Shown one piece after another: positions 33,256-42,640 of a stretch of DNA of 52,055 nt. Both the position numbers and the translations under genes were made by a program. The notes beneath the pieces are model-generated. The model worked only from the letters and a program-made list of their open reading frames with translations. It did no database searches and had not been told where the DNA came from. Positions within the stretch are counted from its first letter, which is position 1. Each line of letters opens with the position of its first letter. This DNA is from Pleomorphomonas sp. (GTDB lineage: Bacteria > Pseudomonadota > Alphaproteobacteria > Rhizobiales > Pleomorphomonadaceae): the NCBI GenBank assembly GCA_029976075.1, contig JARKNW010000108.1:1-52055 (forward strand), given 5' to 3'.

Positions 33256-34482
33256 TCAGGCGGCATAGCGCTGGAGAACCAGCGTGGCGTTGGTTCCACC
33301 GAAGCCAAAACTGTTGGAAAGCACGGTATCGATCTTGGCGTCGTCAATGCGGTCGCGCACGATCGGCATGTCGGCGAAAGCCGGGTCCAGCTCCTCGATA
33401 TGCGCGCTCTTGACGATGAAGCGGTTGTTCATCATCAGGAGCGAATAAATCGCTTCCTGCACGCCGGTGGCCCCGAGCGAATGGCCGGTCAGCGATTTGG
33501 TGGCGGAGATCGGCGGGCATTTGTCGGCCCCCCCGAACACCGTGCGGATCGCCTCAATCTCCGGTGCATCACCGGCCGGCGTCGACGTGGCGTGCGGGTT
33601 GATGTAGTCGATCTTCTCTTTCACCGTGGAGAGCGCCTGACGCATGCAGCGCACCGCCCCCTCGCCCGACGGAGCGACCATGTCGTAACCATCGGAAGTT
33701 GCGCCATAGCCGACGATCTCGCCATAGATCTTGGCGCCGCGCGCCTTGGCATGCTCCAGCTCTTCAAGAACCAGCACACCGGCGCCGCCGGCGATGACGA
33801 AACCATCGCGATTCTTGTCGTAGGCGCGCGAAGCCGTAGCCGGTGTGTCGTTGTACTTGGAAGACATGGCGCCCATGGCATCGAACAACACCGAAAGCGT
33901 CCAGTCGAGTTCCTCGCAGCCGCCGGCAAACATCATGTCCTGCTTGCCGTATTGGATTGCCTCATAGGCATTGCCGATGCAGTGGTTCGACGTAGCGCAA
34001 GCCGAGGAGATCGAGTAGTTGACGCCCTTGATCTTGAACCAGGTGGCAAGCGTGGCCGAGGCCGTGGAGCTCATCGCCTTGGGAACGGCGAAGGGGCCGA
34101 CCTTCTTGGACGAGCCGCTTTCAATGGTCTTGAGCGCCGACTCGACGATGGCGCGGGTGGATGCGCCACCCGACCCCATGATGATGCCGGTGCGCTCGTT
34201 GGAAACATCGCCAGCCTCAAGGCCAGCATCGAGAATGGCCTGATCCATCGCCACATGATTCCAGGCGGTACCGCCACCGTGGAAGCGCATTGCACGGCGG
34301 TCGACCACCGTGGCTGGATCGAGACTCGGCGCGCCATACACTTGGCAGCGGAAGCCGTGCTCGGCAAAACTGGGAGCGAAGGTGATGCCGGAGCGGGCAT
34401 CATGCAGCGACGCCAGCACCTCCTGCGTATTGTTGCCGATCGAGGACACGATGCCCATGCCGGTGACGACGACGCGTCTCAT
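33256..34482 (-). CDS. fabB: 3-oxoacyl-ACP synthase I FabB
   Basis: Condenses malonyl-ACP with acyl-ACP and is required for unsaturated fatty-acid synthesis together with FabA. The 408-residue thiolase-fold enzyme has Cys162 (Ser-Ser-Ala-Cys-Ala-Thr-Ser), His297 (Asn-Pro-His-Ala-Thr-Ser-Thr) and His334 (Thr-Gly-His-Ser-Leu-Gly-Ala-Thr-Gly). AAGGAA precedes the ATG. 34 bases downstream of fabA. Confidence 0.97.
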   Translation of the reverse strand: MRRVVVTGMGIVSSIGNNTQEVLASLHDARSGITFAPSFAEHGFRCQVYGAPSLDPATVVDRRAMRFHGGGTAWNHVAMDQAILDAGLEAGDVSNERTGIIMGSGGASTRAIVESALKTIESGSSKKVGPFAVPKAMSSTASATLATWFKIKGVNYSISSACATSNHCIGNAYEAIQYGKQDMMFAGGCEELDWTLSVLFDAMGAMSSKYNDTPATASRAYDKNRDGFVIAGGAGVLVLEELEHAKARGAKIYGEIVGYGATSDGYDMVAPSGEGAVRCMRQALSTVKEKIDYINPHATSTPAGDAPEIEAIRTVFGGADKCPPISATKSLTGHSLGATGVQEAIYSLLMMNNRFIVKSAHIEELDPAFADMPIVRDRIDDAKIDTVLSNSFGFGGTNATLVLQRYAA

Positions 34483-34516
34483 GGCTGTCTTTCCTTATTT
34501 CTGATGCGGGCGGCGC

Positions 34517-35026
34517 TTAGGCGGCCTGGAACAGGCCGACACGGAGATCCGTCGCCTTGTAAATGGTCTCGCCGTCGGCCTTTAGCCAGCCGTCGCCGAT
34601 GCCGAGCACCAGCTTGCCACGTAACACCCGCTTAAGGTCGACGCCATATTCGACCAGCTTCACAGCGGGGGTCACCATGCCGCTGAACTTCACTTCGCCG
34701 ACTGACAGGGCCCGTCCCTTGCCGGGCGAACCCGACCAGCCAAGGAAGAAGCCCAGCATCTGCCACAGCGCATCAAGGCCAAGGCAGCCAGGCATCACGG
34801 GATCGCCCTTGAAGTGGCAGGGGAAGAACCAGAGGTCGGGCCGGATTGCCAGCGTGGCACGGATGAGACCCTTGCCAAACTCGCCACCAACTTCAGCAAT
34901 CTCAGCGATGCGATCGAACATCAGCATCGGTGGCAGTGGCAACTGGGCATTGCCCGGCCCGAACAACTCCCCGCGTCCGCAGGAAAGGAGATCCTCATAC
35001 TCGTAGCTGTTCTTGCGAAGACTCAT
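34517..35026 (-). CDS. fabA: 3-hydroxydecanoyl-ACP dehydratase/isomerase FabA
   Basis: Introduces the cis double bond at the C10 stage of fatty-acid synthesis. The 169-residue hot-dog enzyme has the active-site His71 (Phe-Phe-Pro-Cys-His-Phe) and Asp85 (Gly-Leu-Asp-Ala-Leu-Trp), matching His70/Asp84 of the E. coli enzyme. First gene of fabA-fabB-fabI, divergent from irr across about 236 bases. Confidence 0.97.
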   Translation of the reverse strand: MSLRKNSYEYEDLLSCGRGELFGPGNAQLPLPPMLMFDRIAEIAEVGGEFGKGLIRATLAIRPDLWFFPCHFKGDPVMPGCLGLDALWQMLGFFLGWSGSPGKGRALSVGEVKFSGMVTPAVKLVEYGVDLKRVLRGKLVLGIGDGWLKADGETIYKATDLRVGLFQAA

Positions 35027-35181
35027 GCTGCTGTCCGTACCTTGTCCCTTCGGGCGCGCCCAAGGCAGCGCCGTTCGCCGTCCATCAGGACGGTGTTCAC
35101 GTCATGGGTCGATCTCTAACACAGGCTCGCCGTCCTCGAAAGCCTTGCCTCAATAGCGAGACTGGCCTTTTTGGCGTGTTC

Positions 35182-35209
35182 TTGCAGTCTTCACTTACTT
35201 TGCTAATAT
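35182..35209 (+). promoter_or_regulatory. Sigma-70 promoter of irr
   Basis: TTGCAG (35182-35187), a 16-base spacer and TAATAT (35204-35209); predicted start near 35216, 47 bases before the irr ATG. The rest of the fabA-irr gap shows no clear Irr/ICE element. Confidence 0.65.
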
Positions 35210-35262
35210 GTCGCAATCGAAAAAGCCATCCGGCCCTGCCGGCCACCCAGGATAAAAAGACA

Positions 35263-35766
35263 ATGGACCGCCCGCTCATTTCCAGCCCGTCGATTGCCCC
35301 GACGGACACGGCACGCCGTTTGGCCACAAGCGCCCAGGTGGCGCCGGGTGCGTCGATGATTGCCAAGATTCCGGTGCGGACCCGTCTTAGGGACGCTGGC
35401 CTCAGACCGACCCGCCAACGCGTCGCGCTGGCCGACATTCTTTTCTCGCATGGTCATCGCCACGTCTCGGCGGAAGATCTGCACGCCGAAGCGCTGACCG
35501 CCAAGGTGCCGGTGTCGCTTGCCACCGTCTATAATACGCTCAACCAGTTCACCGAAGCCGGGCTGCTGCGTGAGGTCGCCGTCGAAGGGACGCGTACCTA
35601 TTTCGACACCAACACCGACGACCATCATCATTTCTACGTCGAGGATGAAAATCGGGTATTCGACATACCCGGCCCGCACGTGGAAATCGGCGACCTGCCG
35701 CCTGCCCCGGTCGGCATGGAGATCGTTCGCGTGGACGTGGTGGTTCGCCTGCGCAACAAGCGCTGA
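35263..35766 (+). CDS. irr: Iron response regulator Irr (Fur family)
   Basis: A 167-residue Fur-superfamily transcription regulator. The winged helix holds Leu-Arg-Pro-Thr-Arg-Gln-Arg-Val and Pro-Val-Ser-Leu-Ala-Thr-Val-Tyr-Asn-Thr-Leu; the metal/heme region has the Asp-Asp-His-His-His-Phe-Tyr-Val motif diagnostic for Irr. In rhizobia Irr accumulates when iron and heme are low and controls iron uptake and heme synthesis genes. An N-terminal extension of about 40 residues precedes the domain. AGGA lies ten bases before ATG 35263. The irr/fabA divergent arrangement is typical of Hyphomicrobiales. Confidence 0.94.
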   Translation: MDRPLISSPSIAPTDTARRLATSAQVAPGASMIAKIPVRTRLRDAGLRPTRQRVALADILFSHGHRHVSAEDLHAEALTAKVPVSLATVYNTLNQFTEAGLLREVAVEGTRTYFDTNTDDHHHFYVEDENRVFDIPGPHVEIGDLPPAPVGMEIVRVDVVVRLRNKR

Positions 35767-35835
35767 GAACAACCGTAACAATCCTCGGATCTGGATCGGT
35801 GTAACCGAGCAGGAAGCCTGCCCGGCAGTCTTGTT

Positions 35836-36633
35836 TTATTCCAGAGCTTGCGCCCCAGATAATTCCGCAACCACTTCATAGCCGTCGCCGCGACAGAAGG
35901 CGCGACTGATTTCGATGGCACGGCCACCCGCTGTGTAACTCACTCGCTCCACACGCATCGCCGGCGTTCCTTCGGGTAGTTCCAAAAGCCCCGCCTCGAC
36001 CGCTCCGAGTGCCACCGCCCGAAATCGCTCGACGCCCCGTGTTGCCGCCAGCCCGACCTCCGCCAGGGCTGCCGACGGCGAGACAATGGCTGCCTCGGGA
36101 TCGATCACGGCCGCCGGCAACGTCGTCAGCTCCAGGATGCGCGGGCGGTCGGCAATGCAGTGAAGGCGGTAGAGCCGCAGTACACGTTCGCCTGGCCCCA
36201 AACCGAGTGTCATGGCTTCCGGCGCTGAGGGCGGACCAGTCAGCCGATCAACCAGGCGGGTCTCCACCGGCTCCCCCTTTTCCGCCAGCTCGTCAGCGTG
36301 CGAACGGAGCGTGGTCCTTCGACCCGGCGTGCTCGCAGGCGGCTTCTCATCGCTCCGGCGGACAGACGTCCCACCGGCAACGTTCGAGCCACCACCCGGC
36401 CGGGTAACCACAAGACCATCGGCGACGAGCGGAGCCAACGCCTGCCGCACCGTAATGCGGGAAATGGAAAGACCGGCAGCAATCGCCCGCTCCGACGGCA
36501 GGGGAACTCCGGCGGCCAGACGTCCGTCCTCGATGGCGGTCCGGAGCGCAATTTCAAGATGCCGACACAGCGGGGCATCCCCACCGCGCACACGCCAGTC
36601 CTGACCGACAACACGGGTGAAGGGTTCCATCAT
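35836..36633 (-). CDS. GntR/HutC-family transcriptional regulator
   Basis: A 265-residue regulator. The N-terminal winged helix-turn-helix (about residues 22-90) has Leu-Pro-Ser-Glu-Arg-Ala-Ile-Ala and Ser-Arg-Ile-Thr-Val-Arg-Gln-Ala-Leu; the C-terminal UTRA ligand domain (about 110-260) is typical of HutC-type regulators that sense sugar phosphates or histidine breakdown products. Its start overlaps the BadF-type kinase stop (ATGA), so the two are co-transcribed; an amino-sugar effector is a reasonable guess. The repeat cluster upstream of the kinase could be its operator. Confidence 0.9.
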   Translation of the reverse strand: MMEPFTRVVGQDWRVRGGDAPLCRHLEIALRTAIEDGRLAAGVPLPSERAIAAGLSISRITVRQALAPLVADGLVVTRPGGGSNVAGGTSVRRSDEKPPASTPGRRTTLRSHADELAEKGEPVETRLVDRLTGPPSAPEAMTLGLGPGERVLRLYRLHCIADRPRILELTTLPAAVIDPEAAIVSPSAALAEVGLAATRGVERFRAVALGAVEAGLLELPEGTPAMRVERVSYTAGGRAIEISRAFCRGDGYEVVAELSGAQALE

Positions 36634-37499
36634 GCCCCGACATCCTTCCGAGCAAGACCAAGCGCGCCCTCAAGCGCATCGCCAAGGGGTTCGGCAAGAA
36701 CCTGAACAACGTCCGGCGAAAGCTGCGGTCGAAAGCTTGCCGCGAGCCCGCCCATCAACGCAACCCGTCCCACTCCATCGGCAACAAGGCGCCCAACCAG
36801 CGCTTCGATCTCGGCCACAGCCATCGCGATGATTGCGGCGGCAACTGGATCGCCACCATCGGCATGGTCAAAGACAATGGGGGCCAATCTCGCCCAGTCG
36901 GCAGGTCGCGCTGCTTTGCCGAAGGCCGACAAGGCAGCCGTGGAGCCACCCAACCGTTCAAAAAGGACCTCCGTCATCGGGGAAGAGGTAGCAAGCCTTT
37001 CGTGCGCCTCAAGCGCTCGCCGCACCGCGCGCCGGCCGATCACCGCGCCGGAACCACCATCCGACAAGGACGGCCCCCAACCGCCAACACGGAAGCGCCG
37101 ATCACCAACGCGGCCATAGCCCTGACTGCCGGTGCCGACGATCACAATGCCGCCGTCCCCCCCGGCAAAGGCGCCCTCAAGAGCGATCTCCGCGTCGGTA
37201 AAGACACGGAGGCTGTGAAAACCGAACGGCGCAACGGCGAGCTGCTCGGCGAGCATGGCGTTTCCGGCCCCAGCGGCGCCGATCACAGCTACGACGTGCG
37301 CGCGATCGCCCCTGGATAGGCCTCCGTAGGATAGAGCCAAATCGGCCGCGGTCTCAAATGCCGCGGTGGCCCCCACCATGTCATTGCCGATGTTGGCCGG
37401 ACCGGCCGCGCCCTCGCCGAGCAGCTCACCGGCATGATCGACGAGGCGGGCGCGGGCACCGCTGCCGCCGCCATCCATGCCGAGAAAAAACCGTACCAT
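36630..37499 (-). CDS. BadF/BcrA-type sugar kinase (N-acetylglucosamine/glucosamine kinase-like)
   Basis: A 289-residue ASKHA-fold ATPase: phosphate-1 motif Phe-Leu-Gly-Met-Asp-Gly-Gly-Gly-Ser near residue 10, Val-Gly-Thr-Gly-Ser-Gln-Gly (phosphate-2) and Gly-Gly-Trp-Gly-Pro-Ser-Leu-Ser-Asp-Gly-Gly-Ser-Gly. The last motif is common in bacterial N-acetylglucosamine and glucosamine kinases. Likely phosphorylates an amino sugar; the exact substrate is not decidable. The ATG at 37499 was chosen at the start of the family domain; a longer frame to 37601 runs through non-conserved sequence. Coupled to the GntR gene downstream. Confidence 0.85.
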   Translation of the reverse strand: MVRFFLGMDGGGSGARARLVDHAGELLGEGAAGPANIGNDMVGATAAFETAADLALSYGGLSRGDRAHVVAVIGAAGAGNAMLAEQLAVAPFGFHSLRVFTDAEIALEGAFAGGDGGIVIVGTGSQGYGRVGDRRFRVGGWGPSLSDGGSGAVIGRRAVRRALEAHERLATSSPMTEVLFERLGGSTAALSAFGKAARPADWARLAPIVFDHADGGDPVAAAIIAMAVAEIEALVGRLVADGVGRVALMGGLAASFRPQLSPDVVQVLAEPLGDALEGALGLARKDVGA

Positions 37500-37808
37500 C
37501 GTCGCCAGCCACCGCCTCATGCGAGGGTGCCCATGCACCCCGGGCAGCAAAGCTCGCCGGTGAACGTCTGGCAACTGGCATCGCGTCGGTATCAACGACA
37601 ATCTCGGCGGGCAGCCCGGACAAACCGGAATTTTTGTCGGTTTACCTAGGTTTTCTTCCGGGCTGCCCCGGACTCTGAGTCCGGATATTGAGTCCCTTCA
37701 CGAGTCCGGACCGGAGTCCGAAGTGAGTCCAAAATGGTGATTGGGCTCAAGGATGAGAGTCCAGATTATCGCCGCCTTGTCTGCGTCAGACCAAGCGTGT
37801 TCGCCCGG
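37500..37808. repeat. Intergenic region with GAGTCC repeat cluster and nested inverted repeats
   Basis: No gene seen. GGCAGCCCGGA (37610-37620) pairs with TCCGGGCTGCC (37657-37667), with AAACCG/CGGTTT inside. Right after it CCGGACTC-T-GAGTCCGG forms a 17-base palindrome (37668-37684), followed by GAGTCC copies starting at 37677, 37690, 37702, 37714, 37725 and 37757, the first five spaced 11-13 bases. The cluster lies 110-265 bases upstream of the kinase ATG and downstream of the gabD stop. Confidence 0.7.
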
Positions 37809-39263
37809 TCAGCGATCAAGACCAGCAATAAGCAGATATTTCTTCTCAACATATTCATCGATGCCGTGATGCGATCCCTCACGGCCGTTGCCACTTTCCT
37901 TGACGCCACCGAACGGCACCAGTTCAGATGAGATGGCTCCAGAGTTGATGCCGACCATGCCCGCCTGAAGCCCCTCGGCAACGCGGAAAATGCGACCGAC
38001 GTCACGGGCGTAGAAATAGGAGGCGAGGCCGAACTCCGTATCGTTGGCGAGCCGGATTGCTTCCTCTTCGGTTTCGAAACGGAAGACCGGGGCGAGAGGC
38101 CCGAAGGTCTCTTCTCGCGCGACGGCCATGGCAGAGGTCACGCCGGTGAGCACCGTCGGCTCGAAGAAGCTGCCGCCGAGCGACGACCGGGCGCCGCCGG
38201 TCGCGACCTTTGCTCCCTTGGCAACCGCATCGGCAACATGCGCCTCGACCTTTTCTACCGCCTTGCCGTTGACGAGCGGGCCCTGGGTCACGCCCGGAAT
38301 ACGTCCGTCGCCAAGTTTCAGTTTCTTGACGGCCGCGGTGAGCTTCTCCACGAAGGCATCGTGAACGCCAGCCTGTGCGTAGATGCGGTTGGCACAAACG
38401 CAGGTCTGCCCCATGTTGCGAAACTTGGAGATCATCACTCCCTCGACGGCTGCATCGAGGTCGGCATCGTCAAAAACGATGAAGGGCGCATTGCCTCCGA
38501 GTTCGGTGTAGATTTTCTTCACCGTGCCCGCGCACTGGACGATCAGTTTCTTGCCGACCTCCGTCGAGCCGGTAAACGAGACGACCCGTACGGCGGGGTG
38601 ACTGGTCAGCACGTCGCCGACGACGGATGACTTGCCGGTGACGACGTTCAGGACACCCTTTGGCAAACCGGCTCGCGATGCAAGACGGGCGAGTGCCAGC
38701 GCGGTGAGCGGCGTCTCGGATGCCGGCTTTACCACCGCCGTGCAGCCGGCGGCGAGGGCCGGGGCCACCTTGCGGGTGATCATCGCAGCCGGGAAGTTCC
38801 ATGGCGTGATGGCGGCAACCACGCCAGCCGCCTCGCGGACCACCAGCACACGGGCACCGTCCTTCGGCGAGGGCAGCGTCTCACCGGCGATGCGCTTAGC
38901 CTCCTCGGCATAGAACTCGACATAACCGGCGGCATAATCGATCTCGCCCGCCGCCTCGGCGAGCGGCTTACCCTGCTCGGCAGTCATGATCAGCGCAAGG
39001 TCGTCCCGATGCTCGATCATAAGCTCGTACCAGCGACGCAGAATTCGGGATCGCTCCTTGGCGAGAAGCCGCTTCCAGGCTGGCAAGGCTCGCTCGGCCG
39101 CCTCGACGGCCCGCGTTGTACCTGCCGCATCGGTTAGCGGCACTCGGCCCACGACCTTACCGGTGGCGGGATCAGCCACATCCAGAGCAGGCGTACCGAC
39201 AAACTCTCCGTCGATCAGGCAAGCTTCCACGAGAAGCGACGGATCCTTGAGCTTGAGCGTCAT
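37809..39263 (-). CDS. gabD: Succinate-semialdehyde dehydrogenase GabD
   Basis: An aldehyde dehydrogenase of 484 residues oxidising succinate semialdehyde to succinate with NAD(P). Motifs: Ile-Thr-Pro-Trp-Asn-Phe-Pro, the Phe-Thr-Gly-Ser-Thr-Glu-Val-Gly NAD motif, catalytic Glu in Glu-Leu-Gly-Gly-Asn-Ala-Pro and catalytic Cys in Gly-Gln-Thr-Cys-Val-Cys-Ala-Asn. The end Pro-Phe-Gly-Gly-Val-Lys-Glu-Ser-Gly-Asn-Gly-Arg-Glu-Gly matches the GabD subfamily. AAAGG lies eight bases before ATG 39263, preferred over an upstream start at 39290. No gabT is adjacent, so it may serve other semialdehydes. Confidence 0.92.
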   Translation of the reverse strand: MTLKLKDPSLLVEACLIDGEFVGTPALDVADPATGKVVGRVPLTDAAGTTRAVEAAERALPAWKRLLAKERSRILRRWYELMIEHRDDLALIMTAEQGKPLAEAAGEIDYAAGYVEFYAEEAKRIAGETLPSPKDGARVLVVREAAGVVAAITPWNFPAAMITRKVAPALAAGCTAVVKPASETPLTALALARLASRAGLPKGVLNVVTGKSSVVGDVLTSHPAVRVVSFTGSTEVGKKLIVQCAGTVKKIYTELGGNAPFIVFDDADLDAAVEGVMISKFRNMGQTCVCANRIYAQAGVHDAFVEKLTAAVKKLKLGDGRIPGVTQGPLVNGKAVEKVEAHVADAVAKGAKVATGGARSSLGGSFFEPTVLTGVTSAMAVAREETFGPLAPVFRFETEEEAIRLANDTEFGLASYFYARDVGRIFRVAEGLQAGMVGINSGAISSELVPFGGVKESGNGREGSHHGIDEYVEKKYLLIAGLDR

Positions 39264-39331
39264 GACAACGGCCTTTCGTGCAAAGTCCAAGATTTGGCTC
39301 AGGCGATGTTGCCCGGTCCAGGAGCGCGGCG

Positions 39332-40072
39332 TCAGGAAGCTTCCCCATCCGCCATGGCGGGAGAAACATGAATGAGTGTCCCCTCGCCGTCGACAGCTCC
39401 GAGGCGAGTGAGCAGACGTAGCATATGGGGCGGCACCGGGGCGCGCGCCACAATGGGCGGCTTCTTGCGATAATATGGAAGTTGCAGTTCGCGGGCGTGG
39501 AGGTGCAGGTTCTTGTCAACCGATCGCGCAGGATCGCCGCCATAGACACCGTCACCCACGATGGGACAGCCGAGATGGGCCATGTGCACGCGTAACTGAT
39601 GCGTGCGACCGGTGCGCGGCATCAGATCAACCACCGTCAGGCGTTCTCCCCGTGCGACAACCCTGTAATCGGTTATCGATGGCTGCCCGCTCGGATCAAC
39701 CTTCATCCACCAGGATCGCTTCTCGTGGGTAACCTTGGCGAGCGGCGCGTCAACACGGCCCTCATCATCCGGGAGCTGGCCCAGGACGACAGCGAGATAG
39801 GTCTTCTGCGCCTTCTGACCGGCAAAGATCTCGCCGAGCTCGCGAATTGCGCGCCTGTGGCGGCCAAGCGCCAGACAGCCGGACGTATCCTTATCGAGGC
39901 GATGGCCGAGCTGCGGCGGGTTCGGCAAGCCGAACTGTAGTGCCGGGAAATGCTGGTCGAGCGTTTCGCCTCCGCCGAAACCTGCATGAACGGGAATGCC
40001 GGCCGGCTTGTCGATGATGAGGAGGGAGCCATCGCGGTAAAGAATACGGGCTATCAACTCATCGTCTGTCAT
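39332..40072 (-). CDS. RluA-family pseudouridine synthase
   Basis: A 246-residue rRNA/tRNA pseudouridine synthase with the catalytic Asp60 in Gly-His-Arg-Leu-Asp-Lys-Asp-Thr-Ser-Gly and the downstream Arg-Thr-Gly-Arg-Thr-His-Gln-Leu-Arg-Val-His segment. No S4 RNA-binding domain is seen, as in the short RluA/TruC branch. The modified site is not predictable. It lies 68 bases upstream of gabD on the same strand. Confidence 0.92.
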   Translation of the reverse strand: MTDDELIARILYRDGSLLIIDKPAGIPVHAGFGGGETLDQHFPALQFGLPNPPQLGHRLDKDTSGCLALGRHRRAIRELGEIFAGQKAQKTYLAVVLGQLPDDEGRVDAPLAKVTHEKRSWWMKVDPSGQPSITDYRVVARGERLTVVDLMPRTGRTHQLRVHMAHLGCPIVGDGVYGGDPARSVDKNLHLHARELQLPYYRKKPPIVARAPVPPHMLRLLTRLGAVDGEGTLIHVSPAMADGEAS

Positions 40073-40147
40073 GACATGTCCTGAAATCGGGAGGCAGCGC
40101 CGTGTCGCCGCCGGCCACTCATATCCCGAAGGCAGGACGAAACGAAG

Positions 40148-41803
40148 CTATTTCGCCTCGCCGAGCAATGTCGCGGTGTTGCAGGCGGCGCCCGCAGCCA
40201 CCACGTCCATCTTGCCCGGAACGATGCCAAAGGTCGCGAAGACGCTGGACAGGACGGCGTTGACTGGCTTGACGCTGCTACCGATCAGGCGAGCGATCTC
40301 GTCGCGAACGCCGCCCTCAGACATGACACCCTTGGCCTGCCCCTCAAGCGAAACCAGCACCTGGGTCTCGGCGACCAGCCTTTCCAAACGATTTCCGAAA
40401 TCAATCGGCGTGCGAAGGCTGGCGACCGTGTCTCCCTTACCCGGCCGAAAGACCAGCTCGACAGGCGGATCGTCGGCGAACGAGGACCGCCCCTTGCCCC
40501 ACGCCGTAAGCCCGCCTGCGGCCAGCAGGCGCACATAGTCCGAGGCTCCTGCCGGCGATGCTGCCTCTTCGGCAGTCAGCGCGACGCTCGCGCGCACCGG
40601 TCGGCCAATAACGGTGATTTCCGGATCTGTCCCACCACATGAAATCCGCCGGATTCGCGCGTCCCCCGAACTCAGCGTCACCTCAAGCGGCAACTCGATC
40701 GCGTCACTCCCGGGTATGGCAAGACCGCCGATAATGAACCGTGCGCCAATACGGATGGCGGGAATACCAACGACGCCATCTTCACCACCAATCAACACGG
40801 CCGCCGCCGCACTCTCGGATTTCAGCGTGAGGACGACAGCGTTGATCCCCGTTGTCGGCGACTTTATCTCGATGGTCGCGGAACCATGCGCCAAGCGCGC
40901 GCGCATGACCGCTTGGATAAACTCCAGTGGCCTGATGGGTGCCGCAAGCGCCAGATCCGCGCCTGATCCACTGAGGCTGATCACACTTGAAAACGGCAGT
41001 TGGGTAGCTTCTGCCGCTCCAGCGCCGGCGAGCCGACTGATGACCGCCAACAGATTTGATGCCTCGGTCGACGTTCGCGCACTATCGCGATAGAGCGCGC
41101 CCAGCGCCAGTAAGAGTTCGCTGGGTTTGAACGATGCCGCCGCCACGGCAGCCACCCCGGTATCCACACCGCCTTCACGGGCGGAAAGAGTTCGGCCGAG
41201 TTCGGCGACGAGGTCGGTAACCCGAAACGCCGCCCGACCCAACATGGACCGTTCGTCGGCCGTCAAAGTGGCGTTCGGCCCAAAGAACTGAGCCTCGATA
41301 GCCGCCGGTACTGCGGGCAGGTCCGGCACCGCCGTCGTTCGCTCGGTAAGGGCAGCGACACCAGCCAGTGTCGCCATGGCCGAGGCGGTCACCGTCCGCT
41401 GGCCCAAACCGACCGGCGTGCCCAACAGGCTACGGGTCCTCATGGAAGCCACAACGCGCGTCACCTCACCAGGGCCTGCGGTAAAGGCAAGGCCAGATGG
41501 ACCTGGCCGAGCTTTGCCACGCTCGGTCGACACCGCAATCTCAGCCCCGCCTGTCACTGCCCTTGCAGCGGCGAAGGCAGTCGTGTCGGCGGCTTCGGGG
41601 TTCTTGGCGGCAGCAAGCGCGGCGGCCGCGGCCGCCTCGCTGACGAGATGCCGAGTTGCAGACAGGCGCAACCAGTCGGCTGTTGCCGCGAAAGAGAGAA
41701 CGACGAGCAACAGCGCTCCGACGACCAGGCCAATGACAACCGGCATCGTCAGCGAGCGAAAGGTAGAAGAAATGGATCGGAGCAACAAATCGGCAGGAAC
41801 CAA
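40148..41803 (-). CDS. TadG-like secreted/membrane-anchored protein of unknown function
   Basis: A 551-residue protein with one membrane helix near residues 20-40 followed by Arg-Leu-Ser-Ala-Thr-Arg-His-Leu-Val-Ser-Glu-Ala-Ala-Ala-Ala-Ala-Ala-Leu-Ala-Ala, the hallmark of TadE/TadG pilus-assembly-like proteins, then a large Ala/Ser/Val-rich extracytoplasmic domain with only two cysteines far apart. Other tad/flp genes are absent from the window, so it may be a stand-alone surface protein. The start is uncertain: TTG 41803 (GGGAAG ten bases upstream) or ATG 41746 at the helix. Confidence 0.55.
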   Translation of the reverse strand: MVPADLLLRSISSTFRSLTMPVVIGLVVGALLLVVLSFAATADWLRLSATRHLVSEAAAAAALAAAKNPEAADTTAFAAARAVTGGAEIAVSTERGKARPGPSGLAFTAGPGEVTRVVASMRTRSLLGTPVGLGQRTVTASAMATLAGVAALTERTTAVPDLPAVPAAIEAQFFGPNATLTADERSMLGRAAFRVTDLVAELGRTLSAREGGVDTGVAAVAAASFKPSELLLALGALYRDSARTSTEASNLLAVISRLAGAGAAEATQLPFSSVISLSGSGADLALAAPIRPLEFIQAVMRARLAHGSATIEIKSPTTGINAVVLTLKSESAAAAVLIGGEDGVVGIPAIRIGARFIIGGLAIPGSDAIELPLEVTLSSGDARIRRISCGGTDPEITVIGRPVRASVALTAEEAASPAGASDYVRLLAAGGLTAWGKGRSSFADDPPVELVFRPGKGDTVASLRTPIDFGNRLERLVAETQVLVSLEGQAKGVMSEGGVRDEIARLIGSSVKPVNAVLSSVFATFGIVPGKMDVVAAGAACNTATLLGEAK

Positions 41804-42079
41804 TGAACAAGGGCTTCCCGACTATTGCCTGAATTATCTTCCGACCGGTTAATTCGCGAAAGAAAGCAAGGCGCAATCGAAGTTTTCCGCCAGACGGTAC
41901 CCTTGCGGACCTGACAAAACACCCCCGACGGCCTATGGATGATGAGGTGCCAACGGGCACCCACCAAAGAGTCCTTGGCGGACTGCGCCGCAGTCGAAAA
42001 GGACCAGATATGTTTTGTTGTTGCGCATCCCCTCGACTTGAAGAAACAAGCTTTTCGGATGGATGCGTCAGGAGGAAAC

Positions 42080-42532
42080 ATGCTCAAGGCTTTAGACCCG
42101 CTGCTCAATCCCGATCTTCTGTACGTGCTGGCATCCATGGGGCATGGCGACACGATCGCCATCGTCGACAGCAACTTCCCGATTCATTCGGTTGCTCAGG
42201 AAACCGTTTACGGCCAACCGCTGCGCCTCGACGGTGTCACCGCTCCGCGCGCCGCACGCGCCGTCTTGTCAGTTCTGCCGCTCGACACCTTCATTCCCAC
42301 CGCCGCTTTCCGCATGGAAGTGGTAGGCGACCCTGAAAAGTGGACCGACGTGCAGCATGAGTTTCAGAAGGAAGTCTTCGACGCCGAAGGCCCCACCTTC
42401 AAGCTGGGCGGCATTGAGCGTTTCGCCTTTTATGAGGCCGCCAAGAAGTCGTTCGCCGTTCTACAGACCGGCGAAGGTCGCCTTTATGGCTGCTTCCTCC
42501 TCACCAAGGGCGTGATACCGCCCAAGGCCTGA
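42080..42532 (+). CDS. RbsD/FucU-family sugar mutarotase
   Basis: A 150-residue protein of the RbsD/FucU fold that interconverts anomers of ribose or fucose before phosphorylation. Key segment Met-Gly-His-Gly-Asp-Thr-Ile-Ala-Ile-Val-Asp-Ser-Asn-Phe-Pro (about residues 19-33) carries the catalytic His-x-Asp; the pattern is nearer FucU than RbsD. GGAGGA directly precedes ATG 42080, deciding the start. Followed after 108 bases by a ribokinase gene, so it probably acts in ribose or related sugar use. Confidence 0.9.
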   Translation: MLKALDPLLNPDLLYVLASMGHGDTIAIVDSNFPIHSVAQETVYGQPLRLDGVTAPRAARAVLSVLPLDTFIPTAAFRMEVVGDPEKWTDVQHEFQKEVFDAEGPTFKLGGIERFAFYEAAKKSFAVLQTGEGRLYGCFLLTKGVIPPKA

Positions 42533-42640
42533 CGCAGACCGAGGCACACTTCTCAGGCATCGCTTTCTCGATGGCGGGCGATGCCTGAGTGTCTGTGCGG
42601 AGGCGACAGAATCTTCGCCAGTCGACAAGAGACAAACACC

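Noticed and set aside
34930..35262. N-terminal extension of Irr reading from 34930
   Set aside because: This region is antisense to fabA and holds the irr promoter; the ATG at 35263 follows the promoter and has a ribosome-binding site.
37677..37762. GAGTCC series considered as a CRISPR array
   Set aside because: The repeat unit is only six bases with 5-7 base gaps; no spacer-repeat structure and no cas genes.
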